DNA from: Synergistaceae bacterium UBA5827
Lineage (GTDB): Bacteria; Synergistota; Synergistia; Synergistales; 79-D21
Length of the DNA: 35,154 nt
Direction: 5' to 3'
Assembly (NCBI GenBank): GCA_002432945.1
Contig: DJHE01000002.1
Location: forward strand, 13,213-48,366
Shown: positions 7,509 to 14,864 of the stretch, piece by piece
Position numbering within the stretch: position 1 is the first letter of the stretch
Layout: each line of letters starts with the position of its first letter
The notes under the pieces: generated by a model
Database searches by the model: none
What the model saw: the letters and a program-made list of their open reading frames with translations, nothing else
What the model was told of the DNA's origin: nothing
Made by a program: the position numbers and the translations under genes

Positions 7509-8031
7509 GTGCGGGGTTACCCGCTGCCTTGGGATCGACCCCGGGATCGGAAGACTGGGGTTTGCCCTGGTCCGCCAGGTGGGGAACACCCTGAGTCCCA
7601 TTGATTATGGTTGTGTTGAAACACGCCCGGGGGAAGAGTTGCCGAAACGACTCCTGGTCCTTTATTCTTCCCTCCGGGAGATCATCGGCCGCCTCGAACC
7701 CGATATCATAGCTGTCGAGCGCCTTTTTTTCGGGAGGAACACGACGACCGCGGAAGCTGTCTGGCAGGCTCGTGGGGTCGTTCTTTTGCTGGCGGCACAA
7801 AATGGTCTTTCCCTGTTCCAGCCCAAACCTGCCGAAGTCAAGATGGCCATCGCCGGAAGCGGCACCGCAACCAAGAACCAGGTACAGCGCATGGTTTCCG
7901 AGATCCTTCGCCTGCCTGCGCCGCCAAGGCCGGACGATGTCGCTGATGCTTTGGCCATTGCGCTGACAGGCCTTGTGATGAATGCCACGGAATCCCGAAT
8001 CCTAGCCCTGGAGGGACGACGCCCATGCTGA
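7498..8031 (+). CDS. ruvC: Holliday junction resolvase RuvC
   Basis: Dimeric endonuclease that cuts Holliday junctions after RuvAB branch migration. The 177-residue product has the RNase H-like acidic residues: Asp14 (LGIDPG), Glu74 (AVERLFF), and Asp147 and Asp150 in RPDDVADALAIAL, matching E. coli Asp7, Glu66, Asp138 and Asp141. No ATG or GTG is available in this frame near the N-terminus; the start is TTG 7498, overlapping the end of yebC by 11 bases, with GAGGTG at 7482-7487 as ribosome site. Its stop overlaps the ruvA start by seven bases. Confidence 0.95.
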   Translation: MPAECGVTRCLGIDPGIGRLGFALVRQVGNTLSPIDYGCVETRPGEELPKRLLVLYSSLREIIGRLEPDIIAVERLFFGRNTTTAEAVWQARGVVLLLAAQNGLSLFQPKPAEVKMAIAGSGTATKNQVQRMVSEILRLPAPPRPDDVADALAIALTGLVMNATESRILALEGRRPC

Positions 8032-8639
8032 GGAGCATATACGGACAGGTTCTCCAGGTCCAGGACGAGGCAGTCGTCCTGGATGTCAATGGCCTGGGCT
8101 TGGAAACCCACTGCAGCCGAAGGGCGGCGGAAGCCTGTGTTGAGGGGGAAATGGCCAGGATCCAGACTTACCTCCTGGTGAACGAATCCGGGATTTCGCT
8201 TTTCGGTTTCGTGGATGATGAAGAAAGGCGTCTTTTCCTTGAATTGCTCGCAGTCAAGGGCGTAGGCGGCCGCATGGCCATGAGCCTGTTAAGGGCGGAG
8301 GCACCCCGGGCCCTCGTGAAAGCTATCCTTTCTTCAGACATGGGAACGCTCACTCGAATACCAGGGGTAGGTCGCAAGACCGCTGAAAGGCTTTGTTTTG
8401 AACTTCGGGAAAAGCTCGCCAGGGATTTCCCCGTGCTATCTGGTGAAGGGATGGAGTTGAACCCTACGCTAGCGGGGAATGAGGTCCTCGACGCCCTGGT
8501 TGGACTGGGGTTTTCGCGACCCGAGGCCTCGGGTGCCGTGCGTGCGGCCATGGTCCAGGCGGGCGAGAGCGCCCATGAGGAAGAGATCCTCGAGTCCGCC
8601 TTGCGCCTGCTGAACCGGATCAGGGGTGAGCGAAGATGA
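8025..8639 (+). CDS. ruvA: Holliday junction branch migration protein RuvA
   Basis: Tetrameric junction-binding subunit that loads the RuvB motor. The 204-residue protein has the N-terminal OB-fold start MLRSIYGQVL, two helix-hairpin-helix motifs (AVKGVGGRMAMSLL near 76-89 and RIPGVGRKTAERL near 111-123) and a C-terminal RuvB-contacting helical domain ending in LRLLNRIRGERR. It overlaps both neighbours, seven bases with ruvC and four (ATGA) with ruvB, which implies coupled translation of the resolvasome. Confidence 0.96.
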   Translation: MLRSIYGQVLQVQDEAVVLDVNGLGLETHCSRRAAEACVEGEMARIQTYLLVNESGISLFGFVDDEERRLFLELLAVKGVGGRMAMSLLRAEAPRALVKAILSSDMGTLTRIPGVGRKTAERLCFELREKLARDFPVLSGEGMELNPTLAGNEVLDALVGLGFSRPEASGAVRAAMVQAGESAHEEEILESALRLLNRIRGERR

Positions 8640-9679
8640 ACCCGGAACCTAACCGCATTGTCGAACCACCGAGGATCGCAGGGGAACTGGACACCATTTC
8701 ACTCAGGCCCCAGAGGCTGGATGAGTTTATCGGCCAAAAGCCCCTGAGAGAGAAGTTGCGAATCTACATCGATGCGGCCCGCATGCGGAAGGAACCCCTC
8801 GATCACCTCCTCTTTTTCGGCCCGCCCGGACTTGGCAAGACCACCCTGGCGGGAATCATCGCCAATGAGATGTCCGGGAACCTGAAGGTGACGACCGGAC
8901 CCGCCCTGGAAAGGGCAGGGGACTTGGCTGCCCTTCTTTCCAACCTGCAACCGGGTGACGTGCTTTTCATCGATGAAATCCACCGTCTTTCACCAAACGT
9001 AGAAGAAATTCTCTACCCTTCCATGGAGGATTATTCCCTGGATATCGTTGTCGGAAAGGGGCCTTTCGCCAGAAGCATCCGGCTTAGCCTTCCTCCCTTC
9101 ACGCTGATCGGGGCAACGACGCGCCTGGGGCTTCTCACTTCCCCCCTGCGAGCCCGCTTCGGCATCGTGGAGCAACTCGACCTCTACAACCCGGAGGAAC
9201 TTTCGGAGATCGTTCGGCGGGGAGCGTGCGTGATGAAAATCGAGGTCAATCCGGCTGCGGCCATGGAAATCGCTTTGCGGTCGCGAGGGACTCCACGGGT
9301 GGCCATCCGGTTGCTGAAACGGGTACGCGACGTCGCCGCCGTCAGCAATCGCCCCCTTATCGACGCACCGCTTGCGAAAAGCGCCCTTGAGATGCTTTCC
9401 ATCGACCATTCAGGATTGGACGAAGGAGACAGGAAACTGCTGCGGGCCCTCATCGAGCTCTTCTCCGGAGGACCCGTGGGACTTGCGACCCTGGCTGCGG
9501 CTCTAAACGAGGAACAACAAACCGTCGAAGACATCTACGAACCCTTCCTGATCCGCAAGGGGCTGATCGAAAGGACTCCGCGTGGAAGACGGGCGACTCC
9601 GACGGCCTTCGAATACCTGGGCCTTTCGGCCCCTGTGGGTTATGCCCGCCAGATGAGCCTGCTCGAAGGCGCTGAATGA
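8636..9679 (+). CDS. ruvB: Holliday junction helicase RuvB
   Basis: Hexameric AAA+ motor for branch migration. The 347-residue product has Walker A GPPGLGKT at 62-69, Walker B FIDEIH around 111-116, the sensor/arginine-finger region GATTRLGLLTSPLRARFG and a C-terminal winged-helix domain with RTPRGRRATPTAFEYLG. All family landmarks are intact. The start overlaps the ruvA stop (ATGA) and the stop overlaps the next start (ATGA). Confidence 0.97.
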   Translation: MNPEPNRIVEPPRIAGELDTISLRPQRLDEFIGQKPLREKLRIYIDAARMRKEPLDHLLFFGPPGLGKTTLAGIIANEMSGNLKVTTGPALERAGDLAALLSNLQPGDVLFIDEIHRLSPNVEEILYPSMEDYSLDIVVGKGPFARSIRLSLPPFTLIGATTRLGLLTSPLRARFGIVEQLDLYNPEELSEIVRRGACVMKIEVNPAAAMEIALRSRGTPRVAIRLLKRVRDVAAVSNRPLIDAPLAKSALEMLSIDHSGLDEGDRKLLRALIELFSGGPVGLATLAAALNEEQQTVEDIYEPFLIRKGLIERTPRGRRATPTAFEYLGLSAPVGYARQMSLLEGAE

Positions 9680-9909
9680 GCCCGATGCAATCCCTGGGGA
9701 AGTTCCTCCTTTTTACGGGAGCTTTGATGATCCTCCTGGGGGGGCTCGTAATCCTGGCGGGAAAGGCCGGCCTTCCGCTGGGCCGCCTTCCCGGGGACTT
9801 CACTTTTCGTGGAAAGCACGTCCTGTTCTTCGCCCCAATCGGAACCATGGTCCTCGTCAGCCTTGTCCTGACAATCCTCATGAACCTTTTCCTGAGGTGG
9901 TTGAAGTGA
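9676..9909 (+). CDS. DUF2905 small membrane protein
   Basis: A 77-residue protein of unknown function with two predicted membrane helices (about residues 8-28 and 48-72) separated by the conserved family loop GLPLGRLPGDFTFRGKH. This pattern is that of DUF2905, often found beside ruv genes or related housekeeping loci in Gram-positive and Synergistota-like genomes (family knowledge). It is locked in by four-base overlaps with ruvB (ATGA) and with spoIID (GTGA). No catalytic motif is visible and I propose no function. Confidence 0.82.
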   Translation: MSPMQSLGKFLLFTGALMILLGGLVILAGKAGLPLGRLPGDFTFRGKHVLFFAPIGTMVLVSLVLTILMNLFLRWLK

Positions 9910-11291
9910 AAACTCGAAAATCCATCGTTGTTTTTAGCCTGATTCTTGCGGCTGTCTTCTGCCTTTTTCCGAAACCCGTGCAGGCTTCCCCCAGGCTGGT
10001 GCGCATCGGGATAGCGACAGGTGCCCAATCCGGCACAGTCGACTCTGAAGGGGCACTGCGATGCTCCGATGCGGGAGGAAGGACCTTTTCCGTGGGCCGG
10101 CGCGCCGTAGTGGAACTTTCGGCTGGAAGGATGCTTGTCAACGGACAGGTGGCATCCCTCCCCCTGGAATTTCAAGGATCGCATCCGGTCAAGTGGAATG
10201 GAAGGCCCTATCGGGGCAACCTGAGCCTCGTCCAATACAACAGCGGTTTTTCGGTAGTCAACGTTCTTGATGTCGAATCGTACCTCAGGGGAGTCCTGAA
10301 GATCGAGGTGAACCCGGCCTGGCCCATGGAAGCCCTGAAAGCCCAGGCAGTCATTGCCCGCACCTACGCCCTGCGGCAAGCCGGCCGTCACGGGAAAGAA
10401 GGTTTCGACCTGTGCGCCACGACCCACTGCCAGGCATACCGGGGTATGGCAGCCGAAGACCCCAAGCTCGACCGGGCTGTTTCAGAAACCCGTGGAGTCG
10501 TGGTCCTTTACGGCTCCCAGCTCGCACACACCTATTACTTTTCAGACGGGGCCGGATGGACGGCCGATGTCTCGACCGTGTGGGGCGGAAGATTGCCTTA
10601 CCTGACATGCCGTCCTGAGCCCGTGCCTTACGAAACCCCCCATAGCCGCTGGAAAGCGTCGCTGTCACAGGAAGCCTTGCAGAAAATCATGAATGCCCTC
10701 AAGGCTCCGGTTGGAACCGTTCTCGAGATCAGGACAGCGCAGAAGGACCGCGGAGACCGCGTGACCCTCCTTGAAGTGCGGGGTACTTCAGGGAGCGCCA
10801 CTGTCAAGGGGCATTCTTTCCGAATGGCTGCAGGGAGCAACCTGATACGCAGTACCCTTTTCGATGTCGCTTTTGCGGGACCGGGAGTGACGGCTTATCC
10901 TGCGCCTCTGCCGACCCCGCCCCCTTCTGCCCCGGTTCCTCTGAAGGGGGGCGAAGACCCCCTGATCGTCCTTACCCGGCAGGGGGCCTTCTCAAGCACA
11001 GAGCTGATGGACATGCTCCTTCACCCGGAAAAGCGCGAGGATTACATAAGGAAAGCCCTGGCAAGGGGAGGGAGCCACCAGGCACCCATTCCCGCCGTAC
11101 CCGCCCCGCCGGCTCCCGCACGCTCTTTTTCAGGAACCGCCCCGGCCTTTTTCGACTTCCAGGGCAGAGGATGGGGACATGGGGTCGGCCTTTCCCAGTG
11201 GGGAGCAAAAGCCCTTTCCGAAAACGGCTGGGACTACAGGGCTATTCTCAACCATTACTTCCCGGGGACCACGCTCCAGGTTCTCCGCTGA
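9906..11291 (+). CDS. spoIID: SpoIID/LytB-domain secreted peptidoglycan enzyme
   Basis: Exported protein of the SpoIID family, lytic transglycosylases or amidase enhancers acting on peptidoglycan. A signal peptide spans residues 1-27, ending VQA. The core has the catalytic Glu134 (KIEVNPAWPMEALKAQA) and a zinc-site pattern like C. difficile SpoIID: His162, Cys170, His174 and Cys175. The terminal GRGWGHGVGLSQWGA motif is present but is separated from the core by a roughly 90-residue proline-rich insert. GTG 9906 overlaps the previous stop (GTGA) and follows GAGGT; GTG 9897 is an alternative. No sporulation genes are nearby, so a vegetative wall role is likely. The symbol reflects the family. 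Confidence 0.85.
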   Translation: MKTRKSIVVFSLILAAVFCLFPKPVQASPRLVRIGIATGAQSGTVDSEGALRCSDAGGRTFSVGRRAVVELSAGRMLVNGQVASLPLEFQGSHPVKWNGRPYRGNLSLVQYNSGFSVVNVLDVESYLRGVLKIEVNPAWPMEALKAQAVIARTYALRQAGRHGKEGFDLCATTHCQAYRGMAAEDPKLDRAVSETRGVVVLYGSQLAHTYYFSDGAGWTADVSTVWGGRLPYLTCRPEPVPYETPHSRWKASLSQEALQKIMNALKAPVGTVLEIRTAQKDRGDRVTLLEVRGTSGSATVKGHSFRMAAGSNLIRSTLFDVAFAGPGVTAYPAPLPTPPPSAPVPLKGGEDPLIVLTRQGAFSSTELMDMLLHPEKREDYIRKALARGGSHQAPIPAVPAPPAPARSFSGTAPAFFDFQGRGWGHGVGLSQWGAKALSENGWDYRAILNHYFPGTTLQVLR

Positions 11292-11303
11292 CAGGGAGTC
11301 CCA

Positions 11304-12377
11304 ATGAAAGTTGACGAAACCGGTCCATCCCTTCAGGTTTTCCACGACCTGCTCAGGACCGAATCCTACAATTTCGATCTCCCGGAAGGGCTTATCGCCC
11401 AAGTCCCCGCAGAACCCAGGGACTCATCGAGGCTTCTTGTCCTGAAGCGTGATGAGGGGCGCATGGAGCATCGCTTCTTCCGCAATATCGTCGATTACCT
11501 TTTACCGGGAGATTTACTTGTCCTGAACGATGCCAGGGTCATTCCGGCACGCCTTTACGGGACAAAAACCGGCGGGACCGCCCGATCGGAAATATTCCTG
11601 CTCAGGGCCCTTGATCCGTCGTGGAGAAGATGGGAAGCCCTCGTCAGGCCAGGCAGGCGCCTTCATCCCGGGATGTCCGTACTGCTGGACGGGGGAGCCT
11701 GCGTTACGGTGGGGGAATGCCTTCAGGACGGACTGAGGGTAGTGGCATTCCCGGAAAAACTCGATATCCACGAGTTTATCGACAGGGCAGGCCAGGTCCC
11801 CCTTCCCCCGTATATCCACAACAGCACGATCAACCCGGGAAGATACCAGACCGTTTACGCGAAAAATGAGGGAGCCGTTGCAGCACCCACAGCCGGTCTG
11901 CATTTCACGGAACCCCTCCTCGACGAGATCTGCTCGATGGGAATCGAGGTGACGAGGCTGACCCTTCATGTCGGAATCGGGACGTTCCGCCCCGTCAAGG
12001 AAGCCAATATCCGGCAACATCCCATGCATGAAGAATTTTACGAAATTCCCGAAGAGGCGGCTGAAAAGGTGAACTCCGCACGACAGGACGGAAGGCGGGT
12101 CGTTGCCGTCGGAACGACCGTCGTACGGGCGCTCGAGGCTTCCTCGCAAAAAGGCACGTGCCGGCCCGGTATTGACCAGACAAAGCTGTTTATTTACCCT
12201 GGCTATCGCTTCAAGGTGATCGATGCCCTCATTACAAACTTCCACCTGCCGAAGAGCAGCCTCCTGATGCTTGTCAGTGCCTTTGCCGGGCATGAAGCAA
12301 CCATGGGTGCCTATCACACGGCAGTGCGGGAGAACTACCGTTTTTTCTCTTTCGGTGACGCGATGTTCATCACCTAG
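11304..12377 (+). CDS. queA: tRNA preQ1(34) S-adenosylmethionine ribosyltransferase-isomerase
   Basis: Converts preQ1 in tRNA wobble position 34 to epoxyqueuosine using S-adenosylmethionine as ribosyl donor. The 357-residue protein has NFDLPEGLIAQVP near the N-terminus, DARVIPARL, the AAPTAGLHFT block (near 191-200), LHVGIGTFRPV, VGTTVVRALE and the NFHLPKSSLLMLVSAF region, all hallmarks of QueA. ATG 11304 follows AGGGAG and gives an N-terminus about a dozen residues longer than many QueA proteins; no better in-frame start is seen. It is 12 bases after spoIID and ends the block, with 90 bases before the next gene. Confidence 0.96.
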   Translation: MKVDETGPSLQVFHDLLRTESYNFDLPEGLIAQVPAEPRDSSRLLVLKRDEGRMEHRFFRNIVDYLLPGDLLVLNDARVIPARLYGTKTGGTARSEIFLLRALDPSWRRWEALVRPGRRLHPGMSVLLDGGACVTVGECLQDGLRVVAFPEKLDIHEFIDRAGQVPLPPYIHNSTINPGRYQTVYAKNEGAVAAPTAGLHFTEPLLDEICSMGIEVTRLTLHVGIGTFRPVKEANIRQHPMHEEFYEIPEEAAEKVNSARQDGRRVVAVGTTVVRALEASSQKGTCRPGIDQTKLFIYPGYRFKVIDALITNFHLPKSSLLMLVSAFAGHEATMGAYHTAVRENYRFFSFGDAMFIT

Positions 12378-12411
12378 CCTGATTTTCCCCCTGTATTCCC
12401 ACCCGATATTC

Positions 12412-12440
12412 TCAACAAAATGTCAGGGTTGGGGTATATT
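12412..12440 (+). promoter_or_regulatory. Likely promoter of the AMMECR1/radical SAM pair
   Basis: TCAACA (12412-12417) and TATATT (12435-12440) are spaced by exactly 17 bases in the 90-base gap after queA, ending 27 bases before the next ATG. The -35 matches four of six consensus positions. Ribosome site GAAGGGGGG follows at 12451-12459. Confidence 0.5.
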
Positions 12441-12467
12441 TGTCTTGAGAGAAGGGGGGTCTGAAAA

Positions 12468-13811
12468 ATGTGGCTTTGGGGTTGCCTGGCTCCTCATCCG
12501 CCAATAATCGTCCCCGAGGTCGGCCGGGGAAGGGAAAGGGAAGCTTCCGCCACTCTCAAGGGTATGCAGGGCCTCGCCGAAAGGCTCCGTGACAAGAAAC
12601 CCGAGATCTTGCTGGTTCTCAGTCCCCACGCCCCCTTTGGCGATGGGCTGATGTTCGTCGAGGCACTCCGCTTCGAAGGCGGACTCCAGAAATTCGGGGT
12701 CGGGGGAACCCTCTTTGAAGCCTCCGGAGACCGCGATGCCTCCCGCGACCTTGTCGATTTCCTCAAGTCTTCCATTCCGGTCCCCAGGTGGGGTACCGGG
12801 ACCTTCCAGCTCGACCACGCCTCAGTCGTCCCCCTGACCTGGTTTCACAACGCATGGGGAAAACTGCCGCCCCTCGTCCTGGCGAACCCGATCGGTCTTG
12901 GTTTGCGAGCGGCCTTCTCCCTCGGGAAACACCTGTCCGAATTCAGGGACTCACGCAAGTGGGCCCTTCTGGCGAGCGGAGACCTCTCGCACCGGGTAAC
13001 TCCCGAAGCACCGGCAGGCTATCATCCTGACGGTTCCCGCTTTGACGCCCTTGTCATGGACTCGATAAGGCACAATGACGCACAAGCCCTCCTGGACCTT
13101 GACCCGGCATTCGTCGACAGGGCAGGGGAATGCGGCCTTCGCTCCGTGCTTGCCCTTCTCGGGCTGGCTGGGAAGGATCCAATTACAGTGCTATCCTACG
13201 AAGCCCCGTTCGGGGTCGGATACGCTACGGCACTCTGGGAATCCCCTGGAGAGGCCGAAACCCAAAACGACGGCAAGCTGCCCGGGCTTGCCAGGGCCTC
13301 GATCCGGAACTATCTCTCTACCGGCAGGAGGCTTGCTGCAGACGAGGCAAAAAGACTGTACCCCGGAGATGAACTTTGGGAGGCAAGGCAAGCCTGTTTT
13401 GTTTCCTTGAAAAACCGCACGGACGGGTCCCTTCGCGGATGCATAGGAACCTTGGAACCGACCTGCCCTTCCCTTGGGGAGGAAATTCTCCAGAACGCGA
13501 TCTCCAGCGCCGTGAGGGATCCCCGTTTCCAGCCCCTCACGCTTTCGGAATTGCCGGGAATCACGGTCTCGGTCGACGTCCTCAGCTCACCCGAAAGGAT
13601 CTCCGGCCGGGAATCACTGGATCCCAGGCGATACGGAGTTATCGTCGAAAAGGGGAACCGTCGGGGGGTCCTCCTGCCTGACCTCGATGGAATCGACAAT
13701 GTAGAGGAGCAACTGGCCGTCGCCAGCCGTAAAGCGGGACTCCCCGGGCCAGAGGGAGCTGACCTATGGCGCTTCACGGTGGATCGCCACATGGAAAGCC
13801 GCAAACAATGA
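12468..13811 (+). CDS. Class III extradiol dioxygenase/Memo-like domain fused to AMMECR1
   Basis: A 447-residue two-domain protein of the AmmeMemoRadiSam system. The first domain (about 1-260) resembles LigB-type extradiol dioxygenases and Memo, with APHPPIIVPEVG (His10), LSPHAPFGD (His54), LDHASVVPL (His117), SGDLSH (His175) and YEAPFGVGY. The second (about 272-440) is AMMECR1, identified by the invariant LRGCIG at 322-327 and SAVRDPRF near 347-354. The next gene, a radical SAM enzyme, overlaps the stop as ATGATG, so the two are almost certainly translated together. The system's reaction is not established as far as I know; no dioxygenase activity is claimed. Confidence 0.87.
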   Translation: MWLWGCLAPHPPIIVPEVGRGREREASATLKGMQGLAERLRDKKPEILLVLSPHAPFGDGLMFVEALRFEGGLQKFGVGGTLFEASGDRDASRDLVDFLKSSIPVPRWGTGTFQLDHASVVPLTWFHNAWGKLPPLVLANPIGLGLRAAFSLGKHLSEFRDSRKWALLASGDLSHRVTPEAPAGYHPDGSRFDALVMDSIRHNDAQALLDLDPAFVDRAGECGLRSVLALLGLAGKDPITVLSYEAPFGVGYATALWESPGEAETQNDGKLPGLARASIRNYLSTGRRLAADEAKRLYPGDELWEARQACFVSLKNRTDGSLRGCIGTLEPTCPSLGEEILQNAISSAVRDPRFQPLTLSELPGITVSVDVLSSPERISGRESLDPRRYGVIVEKGNRRGVLLPDLDGIDNVEEQLAVASRKAGLPGPEGADLWRFTVDRHMESRKQ

Positions 13812-14824
13812 TGAACCCAAGCGAGGAAGGGCTCGCCAGGGCCAGATGGTGGCATATTGAAAACGGGCTCGTCAGGTGTGACCTTTGCCCCCACGCCTGT
13901 CTCCTGAAACCTGGTGGAACGGGGCTCTGCGGGGTTCGAAAAGCCAGTTCCAACGGGGATGCCTTACTGGCCCTTAACGCCGGTTTTGCGGCAAGCATCA
14001 ACCTCGATCCGGTCGAGAAGAAGCCTCTTTACCACTGGCGTCCCGGAACGGAGATCCTTTCGGCCGGAACGGTCGGTTGCAATCTCAGGTGTCCCTTTTG
14101 CCAGAACTGGGAGTTGGCCCGTTGGGATCCCTCCATATCACTGCAGCCTGTCACCCCCGAGAGTTTGCTTGAGGCCGCAAAGCAATCCGGAAGCAGGGCC
14201 GTCGCCTTCACTTACAACGAACCCCTGGTCTGGTTCGAATTCCTGTCCGATGCGGCACCTCTCCTTCAACGGGAGGGGTTCGGCGTCGTTCTGGTTACGA
14301 ACGGCACCATCAACCCGGAACCCCTGAAGCAAATCCTGCCCTTCATCTCGGCTGCAAACATCGACATTAAGGCCTTCAGCGTAGAAGGGTACAGGAAGCT
14401 GGGCGGTTTTCTCGAAACCGTGCTACAGACAATCGTTAGCCTGAAGTACGCCAGAGTCCACGTCGAACTGACTCACCTGCTCGTCCCTGGCATCAACGTC
14501 GACAAGACCGCTTTTGAAGCGATGATCGACTGGATCAGCGAAATCGACGAAGGCATTCCGTTTCATCTTTCACGGTATTTTCCCCGGTGGAAATGGACGG
14601 AACCAGCGACACCCCTGCCCCTCATGATGGAATACAGGGAGATCGCGTCCCGAAAGCTTCCGTTCGTCTACATGGGCAATGTTCCCTTTCCAGAAACGAC
14701 TAGATGTCGCCGATGCGGGCGTGACATTGTCGTACGTGAAGGATATAATATTTCACATATTGAATTAGATCCACACGGAAAGTGCCGTACCTGCGGGCAG
14801 GATAATGGTTTCATCTTAGATTAA
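13808..14824 (+). CDS. AmmeMemoRadiSam-type radical SAM enzyme
   Basis: A PflA-like radical SAM protein of 338 residues. The [4Fe-4S] motif CNLRCPFC gives Cys91, Cys95 and Cys98. It also has an N-terminal cysteine set (Cys24, Cys27, Cys31, Cys41) and a C-terminal rubredoxin-like pair of CxxC motifs (Cys300/303 and Cys326/329), both typical of the AmmeMemoRadiSam group rather than of a simple pyruvate formate-lyase activase. The frame is open upstream, but ATG 13808 overlaps the previous stop and gives the expected N-terminus. The last 40 codons hold a candidate hutH promoter, with unusually AT-rich codons. Substrate unknown. Confidence 0.9.
   Translation: MMNPSEEGLARARWWHIENGLVRCDLCPHACLLKPGGTGLCGVRKASSNGDALLALNAGFAASINLDPVEKKPLYHWRPGTEILSAGTVGCNLRCPFCQNWELARWDPSISLQPVTPESLLEAAKQSGSRAVAFTYNEPLVWFEFLSDAAPLLQREGFGVVLVTNGTINPEPLKQILPFISAANIDIKAFSVEGYRKLGGFLETVLQTIVSLKYARVHVELTHLLVPGINVDKTAFEAMIDWISEIDEGIPFHLSRYFPRWKWTEPATPLPLMMEYREIASRKLPFVYMGNVPFPETTRCRRCGRDIVVREGYNISHIELDPHGKCRTCGQDNGFILD
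14721..14749 (+). promoter_or_regulatory. Near-consensus promoter for hutH inside the preceding gene
   Basis: GTGACA (14721-14726, five of six -35 positions) and TATAAT (14744-14749, perfect -10) are separated by exactly 17 bases, within the 3' end of the radical SAM gene. Transcription would start near 14756, leaving a leader of about 110 bases before hutH. The arms AATAT (14747-14751) and ATATT (14757-14761) form a small inverted repeat over the start site, a possible operator. Confidence 0.68.
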
Positions 14825-14832
14825 CAGGGAGC

Positions 14833-14850
14833 CCGCAAGGGTATCTGCGG
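14833..14850 (+). other. Short hairpin next to the hutH ribosome site
   Basis: CCGCA (14833-14837) pairs with TGCGG (14846-14850) around an 8-base loop. The stem ends directly against AAGGAGGGAC, the hutH ribosome-binding site starting at 14851. It could influence initiation, but a 5-bp stem is easily chance. Confidence 0.25.
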
Positions 14851-14864
14851 AAGGAGGGACTATT

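Noticed and set aside
9450..10427. A 325-codon minus-strand frame over ruvB, DUF2905 and spoIID
   Set aside because: Overlaps three plus-strand genes that are tied together by start/stop overlaps; no recognisable domain.
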